Below, piece by piece: positions 24,594 to 44,292 of a DNA stretch of 64,000 bases. A program made the translations under genes and the position numbers. This stretch comes from Metridium senile (taxonomy: Eukaryota > Cnidaria > Anthozoa > Actiniaria > Metridiidae): the NCBI GenBank assembly GCA_949775045.1, contig OX459105.1, positions 1,269,368 through 1,333,367 of the forward strand, given 5' to 3'. The notes beneath the pieces are model-generated. The model was not told the DNA's origin and searched no databases. It saw only the letters and a program-made list of their open reading frames with translations. How positions within the stretch are numbered: the first letter of the stretch is position 1; every line of letters begins with the position of its first letter.

Positions 24594-25025
24594 TATTAAT
24601 AAAATTCATAATTACAATACAAGATCTGCATCGGAACAAGACTATACTTCTTACCCAAAGCAAAAGTATGCCAAGTTTATTATTAGATTTCAAGGTACCA
24701 AAAATTTAATTGGAACTCCGTTGAAGATTGATTTAAGACTTCAAGCCTCATGAAATTTAAAAGTGACATTACCAATGAATTTTTGAAAACATATTTTTGA
24801 AAATCAAACTTTTGAAAAGTTTGATTTCCTTTAAGATATTATATTTGAATTGATGTAAAATTTGTATGGAATTTATATTTAATTACATATATATATACTT
24901 AAAAAAATACTTTTTTATGTTATTCCATTCCTCTATTCCATTCCTCCGCAATATTGTGTAATTTCTTAACCGATTTAATCAACTTTAAATTTAACTGCAT
25001 AGACCTACTTCTAACATATAGCATA

Positions 25026-25505
25026 TTACATGGGCGCGCGGAGAAATTATATGCTTCGAGTGTTGAAATGATCTTTCACGAGTGTAGGGGAGCCAACGAG
25101 TGAGAGGTTTTCATCTCTCGAAGATAAAATTTTTTATTTTTTTATTTTTATATTTTCAAGATTCGCCCATAGAGCAGGTGTTGTATATAATAGGACATGA
25201 AATCCCCTTTACAATACAGTACACCAACGTCCCACCCAATAAGAATATACCAACTAACCCAACCCCTAATTAATCGCAAATAAGAAAAAATATTTGTGAA
25301 AAATTAATAAATATACTATATAATATAATACACCTAGGGTGAGAGGTAAGCTAAATTTGTATCTCCAAGCGATAATGTTCCGTTTATAATATAATTATCA
25401 ATGAAGTAAAAGAAAACTTTTTTCGACGCAATAAGTTTCCGTAAAGCTGTGTAACCATAGTGATGATATCTTCACATGCTAAAATCATATCTTTTCCCAA
25501 AATAT
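25026..25505 (-). mobile_element. Second, interrupted copy of the ATTACATGG MITE and its flank
   Basis: 25026-25125 and 25340-25505 match, inverted, the palindrome and flank at 1970-2269 (including AATAAGTTTCCGTAAAGCTG). About 210 bp of AT-rich sequence interrupts it. Confidence 0.7.
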
Positions 25506-25619
25506 AAATGCGACCACATAGACAGTTTAAAAATACACCTATTTCAAAAATTGTTGTCGCAGCCGAAGCTACAGTCCATAATCTAAAGTCTGCAAAGGAT
25601 GTCTATATACTGTAAATGT

Positions 25620-25680
25620 CAAATGTTTATTTAATAATAATAATAATAATAAAAATAATAATAATAATATAATAATAATA

Positions 25681-25725
<45 letters not shown>

Positions 25726-27196
25726 ATTTCTTATATAGCGCGCCCCATTTTAAAAACATCAGTGCGCTTTATAAAAATAACACGAAAAATAAAAATTGCT
25801 ATGAGTCAAAAAGAAATGTTTTTAGCTTATTTTTGTTGTGTAGTTGCATCACTAACCGCCAGATTTACAAACGCTAAAGCAAGTAGAAAATAACCTCTGG
25901 TACCCAGGGTAGTGTAGTTACATCACAAACCGTCAGATTTACAAACGCTAAAGCAAGTAGAAAATAACCTCTGGTACCCAGGGTAGTGTAGTTGCATCAC
26001 TAACCGTCAGACTTACAAACGCTAAAGCAAGTAGAAAATAACCTCTGGTACCCAGGGTATAGTGTAGTTACATCACAAACCGTCAGATTTACAAACGCTA
26101 AAGCAAGTAGAAAATAACCTCTGGTACCCAGGGTATAGTGTAGTTGCATCACAAACCGTCAGATTTACAAACGCTAAAGCAAGTAGAAAATAACCTCTGG
26201 TACCCAGGGTAGTGTAGTTGCATCACTAACCGTCAGACTTACAAACGCTAAAGCAAGTAGAAAATAACCTCTGGTACCCAGGGTATAGTGTAGTTACATC
26301 ACAAACCGTCAGATTTACAAACGCTAAAGCAAGTAGAAAATAACCTCTGGTACCCAGGGTAGTGTAGTTGCATCACAAACCGTCAGATTTACAAACGCTA
26401 AAGCAAGTAGAAAATAACCTCTGGTACCCAGGGTAGGAATTATATGACTATTTTTTTTAAATAAAAATGTTAATTAAGATAATTCCCTTGTTTTGAATCC
26501 CGAACCTTTTCTGTGCATGTTTCGCAAAATGCACAGAAAACAACTTTTATCAACATTTTAAGAATTAGTATTTAAAAAGAGGTGAATTACGACACACATC
26601 GCTTCGATATCAACCTATCAATGCACATATAGATTTTAGTTATTTATTTGGTGAAAAGTCACTAATCAATTGATTGTTTTATAAGCTGAAAAAGTCCCTT
26701 CTTTTTATAAGTTAAAAGTCAAATAAGTTAAAGAGCTTAGTATTCCTGTTGTTTCAAAAGTGAAAGCTAGTTTTCAAAACATACCTGTTCAATTAGTCTG
26801 TCTGTTTTTTATGCTAATCAAGGTTCACTTGCGACAAACAGCTGAAATCATATGTGTCTATTTGTTCACTGCTTAAGGTTAAACGAGTTTTGTTTCAAAA
26901 TGTCATTGATGTTATCAGTTAGACCAGCGAACAATTTCAACGTTTACATCGATTACAAACAGCTACAACCAGTTATGTATTCAGTTTCATCACAGTCTTA
27001 ATAATTCTTAAAACCAGCAAGCTCCATTCGAAAGAAAAGCCAACAAAGCCACTGTAGACTGTCTCCATCGGTAAGAAATTGCAATTTGCAAAGGATTTAC
27101 CTATTGTTACATACTAAAAATACTCAAAGTCTTAAGACTCATGCAATTCTTGTTTGTCTGAACCAGTAACATGGGCTGTAAATGTCAAATGTTTAT

Positions 27197-27198
<2 letters not shown>
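25620..27198. repeat. Array unit 1 (lacks 77-bp repeats and block D)
   Basis: (TAA)n 25631-25722 with interruptions; block B from 25723; about eight 74/76-bp repeats 25841-26436; block C to about 26562; then block A 26573-27198. Confidence 0.88.
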
Positions 27199-27281
<83 letters not shown>

Positions 27282-27294
27282 TAATAAAAATAAA

Positions 27295-27353
<59 letters not shown>

Positions 27354-27372
27354 TGATGATGATGATGATAAT

Positions 27373-27664
27373 AAAACTCTCCAAATATACATACCTAGAA
27401 ATTGAGATTGAGAGAACGTGGGGTCTGAAAACAACAATAGTACCTGTAATAATAGGTGCTCTTGGACTTTTAAAGAAAGGAACACAGAACTTTACCGACA
27501 TCAAGGTTATAGAGTTACAAAAAATAGTTCTCCTTGGTACAGCCCATATATTAAGGAGGGCATTGTCATATAAGTAATCACAAATGTACATATAGATACC
27601 TTATGCTCAAGGGATGAACACGGTTCTATATTTTAGTAAAATGATGAAAAGAAAAATAAATGAT
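27373..27664 (+). mobile_element. 3' fragment of an RLE-type LINE inside a (TAA)n tract
   Basis: The + frame reads EIERTWGLKTTIVPVIIGALG, then ELQKIVLLGTAHILRRAL and a stop. This is the conserved C-terminal tail following the restriction-like endonuclease of many R4/Dong-type LINEs. It is bounded by (TAA)n on both sides and ends in AATAAATGATGATAATAAT. Compared with the sister copy at 35871, 15 bases are missing before the ELQK motif. It is strongly 5'-truncated and inactive. Confidence 0.78.
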
Positions 27665-27665
27665 G

Positions 27666-27777
<112 letters not shown>

Positions 27778-28303
27778 ATTTCTTATATAGCGCGGTCCAT
27801 TTTAAAAATATCAGTGCGCTTTACAAAAATAACACGAAAAATAAAAATTGCTATGAGTCAAAAAGAAATGTTTTTAGCTTATTTTTGTTGTGTAGTTGCA
27901 TCACTAACCGCCAGATTTACAAACGCTAAAACAAGTAGAAAATAACCTCTGGTACCCAGGGTATAGTGTAGTTGCATCACAAACCGTCAGATTTACAAAC
28001 GCTAAAGCAAGTAGAAAATAACCTCTGGTACCCAGGGTATAGTGTAGTTACATCACAAACCGTCAGATTTACAAACGCTAAAGCAAGTAGAAAATAACCT
28101 CTGGTACCCAGGGTATAGTGTAGTTACATCACAAACCGTCAGATTTACTAACGCTAAAGCAACTAGAAAATAACCTATGGTACCCAGGGTAGGAATTATA
28201 TGACTATTTTTAAAAATAAAAATGTTAATTAAGATAATTCCCTTGTTTTGAATCCCGAACCTTTTCTGTGCATGTTTCGCAAAATGCACAGAAAACAACT
28301 TTT

Positions 28304-28792
28304 TTACTTCGCGCCTTGTTTCATAAACCTTTCCTTTGTAAACGAGTATTGTGTGTCGACGCACTAGTATGATGAAATAAGAATAACAGACTACGACTTT
28401 ATTTGGACTTTATGGCCACTGTTGTGACGATTTAATCAATAACAAATAAATGATGTACAGAAAGTTATTTACTTTCATCATAGGTGGGGTAAAAACCCGC
28501 AGAAACAGACCATAAATTAAACCTGGAATATAAAGCCCCCGGAAGGAGCATTGGGGACGGTGGTGGGTAAAACTTTCTGATTGTTGTTTGCAACGTGAAC
28601 GTTGAACAAAGATTGGAGTAATGCAGAACAAATCGTACTATTTGACCAATATTCTTCACGTGATTTCGGTTACTCCTCGTGAAGGAATGTGCACTCTAGC
28701 CCACAAAATGTTGATCCTTCCGGAGGCCCTACTTCAGTTAATCAGTTCGGCGCTTCATAAAAATGCCATTATACTTTGTGGTATAATGTGTG
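28304..28792. other. Insertion unique to array unit 2
   Basis: The continuous AACTTTTATCGAC junction seen in units 3-5 is broken here by about 489 bp beginning TTACTTCGCGCC. TTTT on both sides may be a target duplication. I see no terminal inverted repeats and no recognisable protein. Confidence 0.6.
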
Positions 28793-30462
28793 TTTTATCG
28801 ACACATTAATGTTGAGAAATGAAGTTACGCGAACTTTTCCTGTATTAGTATAAAGGATTTATTTACAGAAAGGCGAACTTCGCGAATGTTGAGAAATGAA
28901 GTTACGCGAACTTTTCCTGTATTAGAATAAAGGGTTTGTTTACAGAGAGGCAAACTTCGCGAATGTTGAGAAATGAAGTTACGCGAACTTTTCCTGTATT
29001 AGTATAAAGGGTTTATTTACAGAAAGGCGAACTTCGCGAATATTGAGAAATGAAGTTACGCGAACTTTTCCTGTATTAGTATACTAGTTGTTATTAATAT
29101 TGTTTTTATACAGAGTAATGGTTTTTGCGAAGTTTTCTTTTATTAGTACTAAAAAAGTATTTTACAAAGTTCGCGAAAATATCGATTCCCAACTTCGTAA
29201 GGTACTTTTACAATGAGTAGTTTACATCTTGTGTTTTTGAGAATCGCTAGAATTACCATTTAAATGAATACTGAGCAAAAAATAGATTGTCTAGCTATTT
29301 TGAATAATGCATCGATAAATTTGTTTTTTATCAGGCGTGATAGTGCTGCACACAGTACGTCAATTTCACTAAAATTTGGCCTTCAGACTGCATGGGAAAG
29401 CATTGTACAACATAGTGGTGAGTAACGATTTCGAAAGCAATGATTTTATTGTGCGTCTCTGTTCGATTCTTTATAAGCTATACCTTTGTGTGTCCTATTT
29501 TGAGTACTCATATTTCCTAAGCTTGCAAGGTCTAGATTAATTTGGCCATTTATCACGTAAAAGTAGTGAAGTACATGAGTCCATAGACGCAAAATCGAGT
29601 GGTTTCGTCTTTCAGATTTTTAGAAATAGCTATAAAATGTCAAAGCCGAGTTCGCGTTTGCAAGCGCATTGCTCTTACGACATCAGTATTTTTAAAATAA
29701 CGTTTAAATATCTATAAACTAGAGACAATGATTAGTTATAATCCCGATTTTTATAGCAATCGAAGTAGTTCTTGTACCAAAATTTCAAGTTGCAAACAAA
29801 TTGTTTTTACGTAAATAAATACCCCTGGGCCACCTTAAGGCTTAGTATTTAAAAAGAGGTGAATTACGACACACATCGTTTCGATATCAACCTATCAATG
29901 CACATATAGATTTTAGTTATTTATTTGGTGAAAAGTCACTAATCAATTGATTTTTTTATAAACTGAAAAGTCCCTTCTTTTTATAAGTTAAAAGTCAAGA
30001 GCTTAGTATTCCTGTTGTTTCAAAAGTGAAAGCTAGTTTTCAAAACATACCTGTTCAATTAGTCTGTCTGGTTTTTATGCTAATCAAGATTCACTTGCGA
30101 CAAACAGCTAAAATCATATGTGTCTATTTGTTCACTGCTTAAGGTTAAACGAGTTTTGTTTCAAACTGTCATTGATGTTATCAGTTAGACCAGCGAACAA
30201 TTGCAACGTTTACATCGATTACAAACAGCTACAACAAGTTATGTATTCAGTTTCATCACAGTCTTAATAATTCTTAAAACCAGCAAGCTCCATTCGAAAG
30301 AAAAACCAACAAAGCCACTGTAGACTGTCTCCATCGGTAAGAAATTGCAATTTGCAAAGGATTTACCTATTGTTACATACTAAAAATACTCAAGGTCCTA
30401 AGACTCATGCAATTCTTGTTTGTCTGAACCAGTAACATGGGCTGTAAATGTCAAATGTTTAT

Positions 30463-38726
<8,264 letters not shown>

Positions 38727-38750
38727 AATAATAATAATAATAATAATAAC

Positions 38751-38859
<109 letters not shown>

Positions 38860-38938
38860 TAATAATAATTTTATTTCACAATAATTAAAATATATAAAAA
38901 TTTACAACATGATATAATTTTTTAAAATTATCATCAAG

Positions 38939-38962
38939 ATGGCGGACGCGACGGACGCTTAG
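38939..38962 (+). promoter_or_regulatory. ATGGCGG motif and seven-codon upstream ORF in the LINE leader
   Basis: CAAGATGGCGGACGCGACGG resembles a YY1-type initiator, as found in promoters of other retrotransposons. Its ATG opens a 7-codon upstream ORF ending TAG, about 20 bases before the main start codon. Regulatory meaning is inferred. Confidence 0.45.
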
Positions 38963-38983
38963 AACATCTCTCTGTTAAGAATC

Positions 38984-41900
38984 ATGTCTAGAACGTCAAA
39001 AAGGCTCAAATGGAGCGAACAAATGAATACTGATCTTTTAGAATGCAAAAAGAAGGCACAAGACTTGGTTTCATCAGATAATTCGCCACTGAATAGAAAT
39101 GGAAAGAAGAAAGGCTACATCGAAGTTATGCATGAGCTATGGATCGATAAAGGGTACAAGCATCTTGGGCTTAAGAGCCAAAATTTACGTGACCAAGCTT
39201 CAAGACTTGAAAAGACGATCAGAAATAACTTAGCAGACTCCAATGTGAATGATTCAACAGACAGTTATACTAATACTATAACTTCTACTGAAGATATTAA
39301 TGAAAATTTGAATCAAAACTCTGAAATTTTGAGTCCATCGCAATATGCTAATTCATCAGCTACAACACTAAACCAAGATTTGCATATGACAAATATTTCT
39401 ATGATCCCTAGAGAGTCAGAACAAACACAAGACATTGAAATCTCGCCTGGATGCCTTCCACAATACAAAGAAACATTCAAACATACAACTATTAATTGGG
39501 GTAAACGAAGCGATGGTGGTGACATTATTCTATCGACCAAAATCATAATAGATGCATATGACGAGATCGCAACTTGGAAGAAAAATGTTTTTCTTGTCCC
39601 TTATGGCAAGATTGGAAGAGACTTTATTGATCAAATAACTTTGCATATAAATGACTGGAATAATGGATCTGAACGTCAGCACATATCTCTTAAGGCCGCA
39701 TTTGTACTAATTGCTATTGGTCTCCAAAAACCAGGTCCAAAATCCAAAGCAAAAGATCATAAAGAGATACTATCAAAACGACTTACTATGTGGAAGGATG
39801 GTGAAATAGATAAGATATTACGTGAAGGCAGAACCATTCAAAGTCGAATCGGGAAGCTTAAAACCTCAAAGCCACTCGATAAATCCAAGATTTTTGCCAA
39901 GCTTGTATTGGATGGCCAGATTAATTCAGCCTTGAGATTTCTGAGTGAAACATCAAACAACGGTGTGTTGAAGTTAACTGACGAAGTTATGACACAGCTA
40001 AAGCGGAAACATCCTAATCCTCAACCTGCAAAGTTAGGTTCATTACTCTTTGGACCGATTGATGATGACTACCCAGACTCAATTTACTGTAATATTGATG
40101 GTGAAATGGTCAGACAAGCAGCGCTAAGAACAAAGGGATCAGGAGGCCCCTCTGGAGTTGATGCTAATGGCTTTCGAAGAATACTTGCCTGTAAATCCTT
40201 TAAACAATCTTCTTCAAAACTATGTGAGGCAATAGCCACAATGACCAAAACGCTGTGCACGCAATACATTGACCCCACGACCATTGAGCCTCTGATTGCA
40301 AGCCGCTTGATCCCCCTGGACAAAGGAGAAGGAGCTGTAAGACCAATTGGTGTTGGTGAAGTGATAAGACGAATATGCGGAAAATGTGTAATGAACATTG
40401 TTAAGCAGGATGTTATGGAAGCTAGTGGCTCTCTACAGCTATGTGCTGGACAGAAATCTGGCTGTGAAGCTGGAATACATGCCATGCATACAATTTTCGA
40501 AGCAGAGGAAACTGATGCTGTACTTCTCATAGACGCAACCAATGCCTTTAATACTCTAAACAGAGCTACAGCACTTCACAATATCCGTGTGCTCTGTCCT
40601 GCCATTGCATTATTTGCTATCAATACTTACAGGCATCCTGCACGTCTATTTATCATTGGTGGAAAGGAAATTGTGTCAGCAGAGGGTACTACACAAGGCG
40701 ACCCTATAGCAATGGCGATCTATGCACTTAGTCTACAACCTCTAATAATGGGTTTGAAAGAATCTAGCAGTACCAAACAATGTTGGTATGCTGATGACGC
40801 TAGTGGAGCAGGTTCTGTCTCTGAAATCAAACAATGGTGGACTACTCTAAATACCCTCGGACCAGACATAGGATACTTTCCAAATGCCAAGAAATGCTGG
40901 ATCATTGTGAAACCGGACAAAGAAGCCTCAGCTAATGAGATTTTCAAAGACACGGCTATCAATATAACAACGGAAGGACAGCATCACCTAGGAGCAGTAA
41001 TCGGTTCCCAGGACTATCTAGAGAAATTTGTCAACGACAAAATAACCAATTGGGTAAACGAAATAACTCAATTGGCAGAATTCGCCAGAGCACAGCCACA
41101 GGCCTGTTATGCTGCCTATACTTTCGGCTTAAAACACCGTTGGACTTATTTCTTAAGAACACTCCATGACATCCAAGACCTGCTAAAGCCACTAGAAGAT
41201 GCAATATCCAACATACTTATACCTGCCATTACAGAACGCACGTGCAGCCAGCTGGACAGGGATATACTAGCGCTACCAGCTCGCTTGGGAGGCATGGGAT
41301 TGTCAAATCCATGTCAAGATGTTAAGCGAGAGCATGACTCATCCATTAAAGTAACAGCGCCCTTAGTCGAGAGAATTATAGAACAAGTACATCAACTACC
41401 AGATGATTCTCTTGTAAAGCCACTACAACAGGAGGCCATGAATGAGAAAACAAAGGATAACGCCGAAAGAGCACAAAGTATTAAGGAAATGGCATCTCCA
41501 AAAACGCAACGTGTACTTGAACTAGCTGCTGAAAAGGGATCCTCGATGTGGCTAACAGTGCTTCCTCTTCAAAGCCTTGGCTTCAATTTGAATAAACGCG
41601 AATTTCGCGATGCCGTCAGACTGCGCTACAACTGGCCGATAGACGATATTCCTTCATCCTGTGTCTGCGGGGTACAATATACAATAGACCATGCTATGAT
41701 ATGTAAAAGAGGAGGCTTCATCATTCAGCGTCATAATGAGCTACGAGATCTTGAAGCAGAAATGCTTAGATTGGTATGCAAAGATGTACAAGTTGAACCT
41801 GTCCTCCAAGATATCTCGGGTGAAGAACTCAGCAGAGGAACAAACAAAGCCCAAGATGCAAGACTAGACATCCATGCGCGTGGTTTTTGGGAACACCAGC

Positions 41901-42313
41901 GTTCGGCATTCTTTGATGTGAGGGTATGTCACCCTAATGCCGATTCGTATCGTAACCTTGAACCACAACAAATTTACAAACTTCATGAAAATGAGAAGAA
42001 GAACCAATACGCAAGCCGAGTCCTAGATATAGAACATGGAACATTTACACCTCTAGTATTCACGACATCAGGAGGAATGGGCAAAGAATGTCAATTATAC
42101 CACAGTAGATTAGCTGAGTTGATTGCTATTAAGAAAGGAGAACAATATGCTAAAACAATTTCATGGATTCGTGCAAGAATATCATTTGCACTCCTAAGAT
42201 CTTCACTTATTTGCTTAAGAGGATCAAGACAGACCAAACGACATGCTTCGTATGACCTTATAAACAATGACATTGATATTGATGCAGCCCAAGGAGCCAT
42301 CAGATCTTTCTAA
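38984..42313 (+). CDS. LINE polyprotein: reverse transcriptase plus restriction-like endonuclease, 1109 aa
   Basis: The single ORF has no internal stop. The N-terminus [20 protein letters not shown] is a Myb/trihelix-like DNA-binding helix pattern. Reverse transcriptase motifs follow in order: [12 protein letters not shown] (about 387), [10 protein letters not shown] (about 513, motif A Asp), [13 protein letters not shown] (about 567, motif B) and the catalytic YADD (about 602-605). C-terminally there is a Cys/His knuckle CVCG...HAMIC (about 892-907), then LDIHARGF...FFDVRV (about 960-979), matching the spaced acidic residues of the restriction-like endonuclease of R2/R4-type LINEs. The ORF gives target-primed reverse transcription capacity in cis. 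All catalytic residues I can check are present, so the copy may be active or very recently so. Clade assignment (R4/Dong versus a related RLE clade) is inferred. Confidence 0.88.
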   Translation: MSRTSKRLKWSEQMNTDLLECKKKAQDLVSSDNSPLNRNGKKKGYIEVMHELWIDKGYKHLGLKSQNLRDQASRLEKTIRNNLADSNVNDSTDSYTNTITSTEDINENLNQNSEILSPSQYANSSATTLNQDLHMTNISMIPRESEQTQDIEISPGCLPQYKETFKHTTINWGKRSDGGDIILSTKIIIDAYDEIATWKKNVFLVPYGKIGRDFIDQITLHINDWNNGSERQHISLKAAFVLIAIGLQKPGPKSKAKDHKEILSKRLTMWKDGEIDKILREGRTIQSRIGKLKTSKPLDKSKIFAKLVLDGQINSALRFLSETSNNGVLKLTDEVMTQLKRKHPNPQPAKLGSLLFGPIDDDYPDSIYCNIDGEMVRQAALRTKGSGGPSGVDANGFRRILACKSFKQSSSKLCEAIATMTKTLCTQYIDPTTIEPLIASRLIPLDKGEGAVRPIGVGEVIRRICGKCVMNIVKQDVMEASGSLQLCAGQKSGCEAGIHAMHTIFEAEETDAVLLIDATNAFNTLNRATALHNIRVLCPAIALFAINTYRHPARLFIIGGKEIVSAEGTTQGDPIAMAIYALSLQPLIMGLKESSSTKQCWYADDASGAGSVSEIKQWWTTLNTLGPDIGYFPNAKKCWIIVKPDKEASANEIFKDTAINITTEGQHHLGAVIGSQDYLEKFVNDKITNWVNEITQLAEFARAQPQACYAAYTFGLKHRWTYFLRTLHDIQDLLKPLEDAISNILIPAITERTCSQLDRDILALPARLGGMGLSNPCQDVKREHDSSIKVTAPLVERIIEQVHQLPDDSLVKPLQQEAMNEKTKDNAERAQSIKEMASPKTQRVLELAAEKGSSMWLTVLPLQSLGFNLNKREFRDAVRLRYNWPIDDIPSSCVCGVQYTIDHAMICKRGGFIIQRHNELRDLEAEMLRLVCKDVQVEPVLQDISGEELSRGTNKAQDARLDIHARGFWEHQRSAFFDVRVCHPNADSYRNLEPQQIYKLHENEKKNQYASRVLDIEHGTFTPLVFTTSGGMGKECQLYHSRLAELIAIKKGEQYAKTISWIRARISFALLRSSLICLRGSRQTKRHASYDLINNDIDIDAAQGAIRSF

Positions 42314-42320
42314 ATATTTT

Positions 42321-42439
<119 letters not shown>

Positions 42440-43577
42440 ATTTCTTATATAGCGCGCCCCATTTTAAAAATATCAGTGCGCTTTACAAAAATAACACGAA
42501 AAATAAAAATTGCTATGAGTCAAAAAGAAATGCTTTTAGCTTATTTTTGTTGTGTAGTTGCATCACTAACCGTCAGATTTACAAACGCTAAAGCAAGTAG
42601 AAAATAACCTCTGGTACCCAGGGTAGTGTAGTTGCATCACAAACCGTCAGATTTACAAACGCTAAAGCAAGTAAAAAATAACCTCTGGTACCCAGGGTAG
42701 TGTAGTTACATCACAAACCGTCAGATTTATCAAACGCTAAAGCAAGTAGAAAATAACCTCTGGTACCCAGGGTATAGTGTAGTTACATCACAAACCGTCA
42801 GATTTACAAATGCTAAAGCAAGTAGAAAATAGCCTCTGTTACCCAAGGTAGTGTAAGTGCATCACAAACCGTCAGATTTACAAACGCTAAAGCAAGTAGA
42901 AAATAACCTCTGGTACCCAGGGTAGTGTAGTTGCATCACAAACCGTCAGATTTACAAACGCTAAAGCAAGTAGAAAATAACCTCTGGTACCCAGGGTATA
43001 GTGTAGTTACATCACAAACCGTCAGATTTACAAACGCTAAAGCAAGTAGAAAATAACCTCTGGTACCCAGGGTATAGTGTAGTTACATCACAAACCGTCA
43101 GATTTACAAATGCTAAAGCAAGTAGAAAATAGCCTCTGTTACCCAAGGTAGTGTAAGTGCATCACAAACCGTCAGATTTACAAACGCTAAAGCAAGTAGA
43201 AAATAACCTCTGGTACCCAGGGTATAGTGTAGTTACATCACAAACCGTCAGATTTACAAACGCTAAAGCAAGTAGAAAATAACCTCTGGTACCCAGGGTA
43301 GTGTAGTTGCATCACTAACCGTCAGACTTACAAACGCTAAAGCAAGTAGAAAATAACCTCTGGTACCCAGGGTATAGTGTAGTTGCATCACTAACCGTCA
43401 GACTTACAAACGCTAAAGCAACTAGAAAATAACCTCTGCTACCCAGGGTAGGAATTATATGACTATTTTTTAAAATAAAAATGTTAATTAAGATAATTCC
43501 CTTGTTTTGAATCCCGAACCTTTTCTGTGCATGTTTCGCAAAATGCACAGAAAACAACTTTTATCAACATTTTAAGG

Positions 43578-44292
43578 CTTAGTATTTAAAAAGAGGTGAA
43601 TTACGACACACATCGCTTCGATATCAACCTATCAATGCATATATAGATTTTAGTTATTTATTTGGTGAAAAGTCACTAATCAATTGATTTTTTTATAAGC
43701 TGAAAAAGTCCCTTCTTTTTATAAGTTAAAAGTCAAATAAGTTAAAGAGCTTAGTATTCCTGTTGTTTCAAAAGTGAAAGCTAGTTTTCAAAACATACCT
43801 GTTCAATTAGTCTGTCTGGTTTTTATGCTAATCAAGGTTCACTTGCGACAAACAGCTGAAATCATATGTGTCTATTTGTTTACTGCTTAAGGTTAAACGA
43901 GTTTTGTTTCAAACTGTCATTGATGTTATCAGTTAGACCAGCGAACAATTGCAACGTTTACATCGATTACAAACAGCTACAACCAGTTATGTATTCAGTT
44001 TCATCACAGTCTTAATAATTCTTAAAACCAGCAAGCTCCATTCGAAAGAAAAACCAACAAAGCCACTGTAGACTGTCTCCATCGGTGAGAAATTGCAATT
44101 TGCAAAGGATTTACCTATTGTTACATACTAAAAATACTCAAGGTCCTAAGACTCATGCAATTCTTGTTTGTCTGAACCAGTAACATCACGCTATTCAACT
44201 ATCACAATACTAATGCATCACGACATATTTCGTGTCTTCTTTTCGCAGAACTGGAGCACAGTATTTCCTACAGTTTCCGCCCTTGATCAACA
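43578..44292 (+). promoter_or_regulatory. Block A: 5' flank, putative 5' UTR exon and intron of RING-NHL gene 1
   Basis: The block ends with a plausible donor at 44085 (CATCG|GTGAGAAATTGC; other copies GTAAGAAATTGC). An acceptor TTTTCGCAG ends at 44248, leaving a 44-base leader before ATG 44293. The gene-specific part after CCAGTAACAT matches the flank of the second gene and of the pseudogene, whereas array copies diverge there into (TAA)n. The 5' UTR intron is a prediction. Confidence 0.6.

Noticed and set aside
25841..26436. Regular repeats resembling a CRISPR array
   Set aside because: Units of 74/76 bp are directly contiguous with no unique spacers, and the DNA is eukaryotic.
39313..42300. 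Minus-strand open frames inside the LINE ORF, and similar ones inside the RING-NHL genes
   Set aside because: Shadow frames of strongly supported + strand coding sequences.
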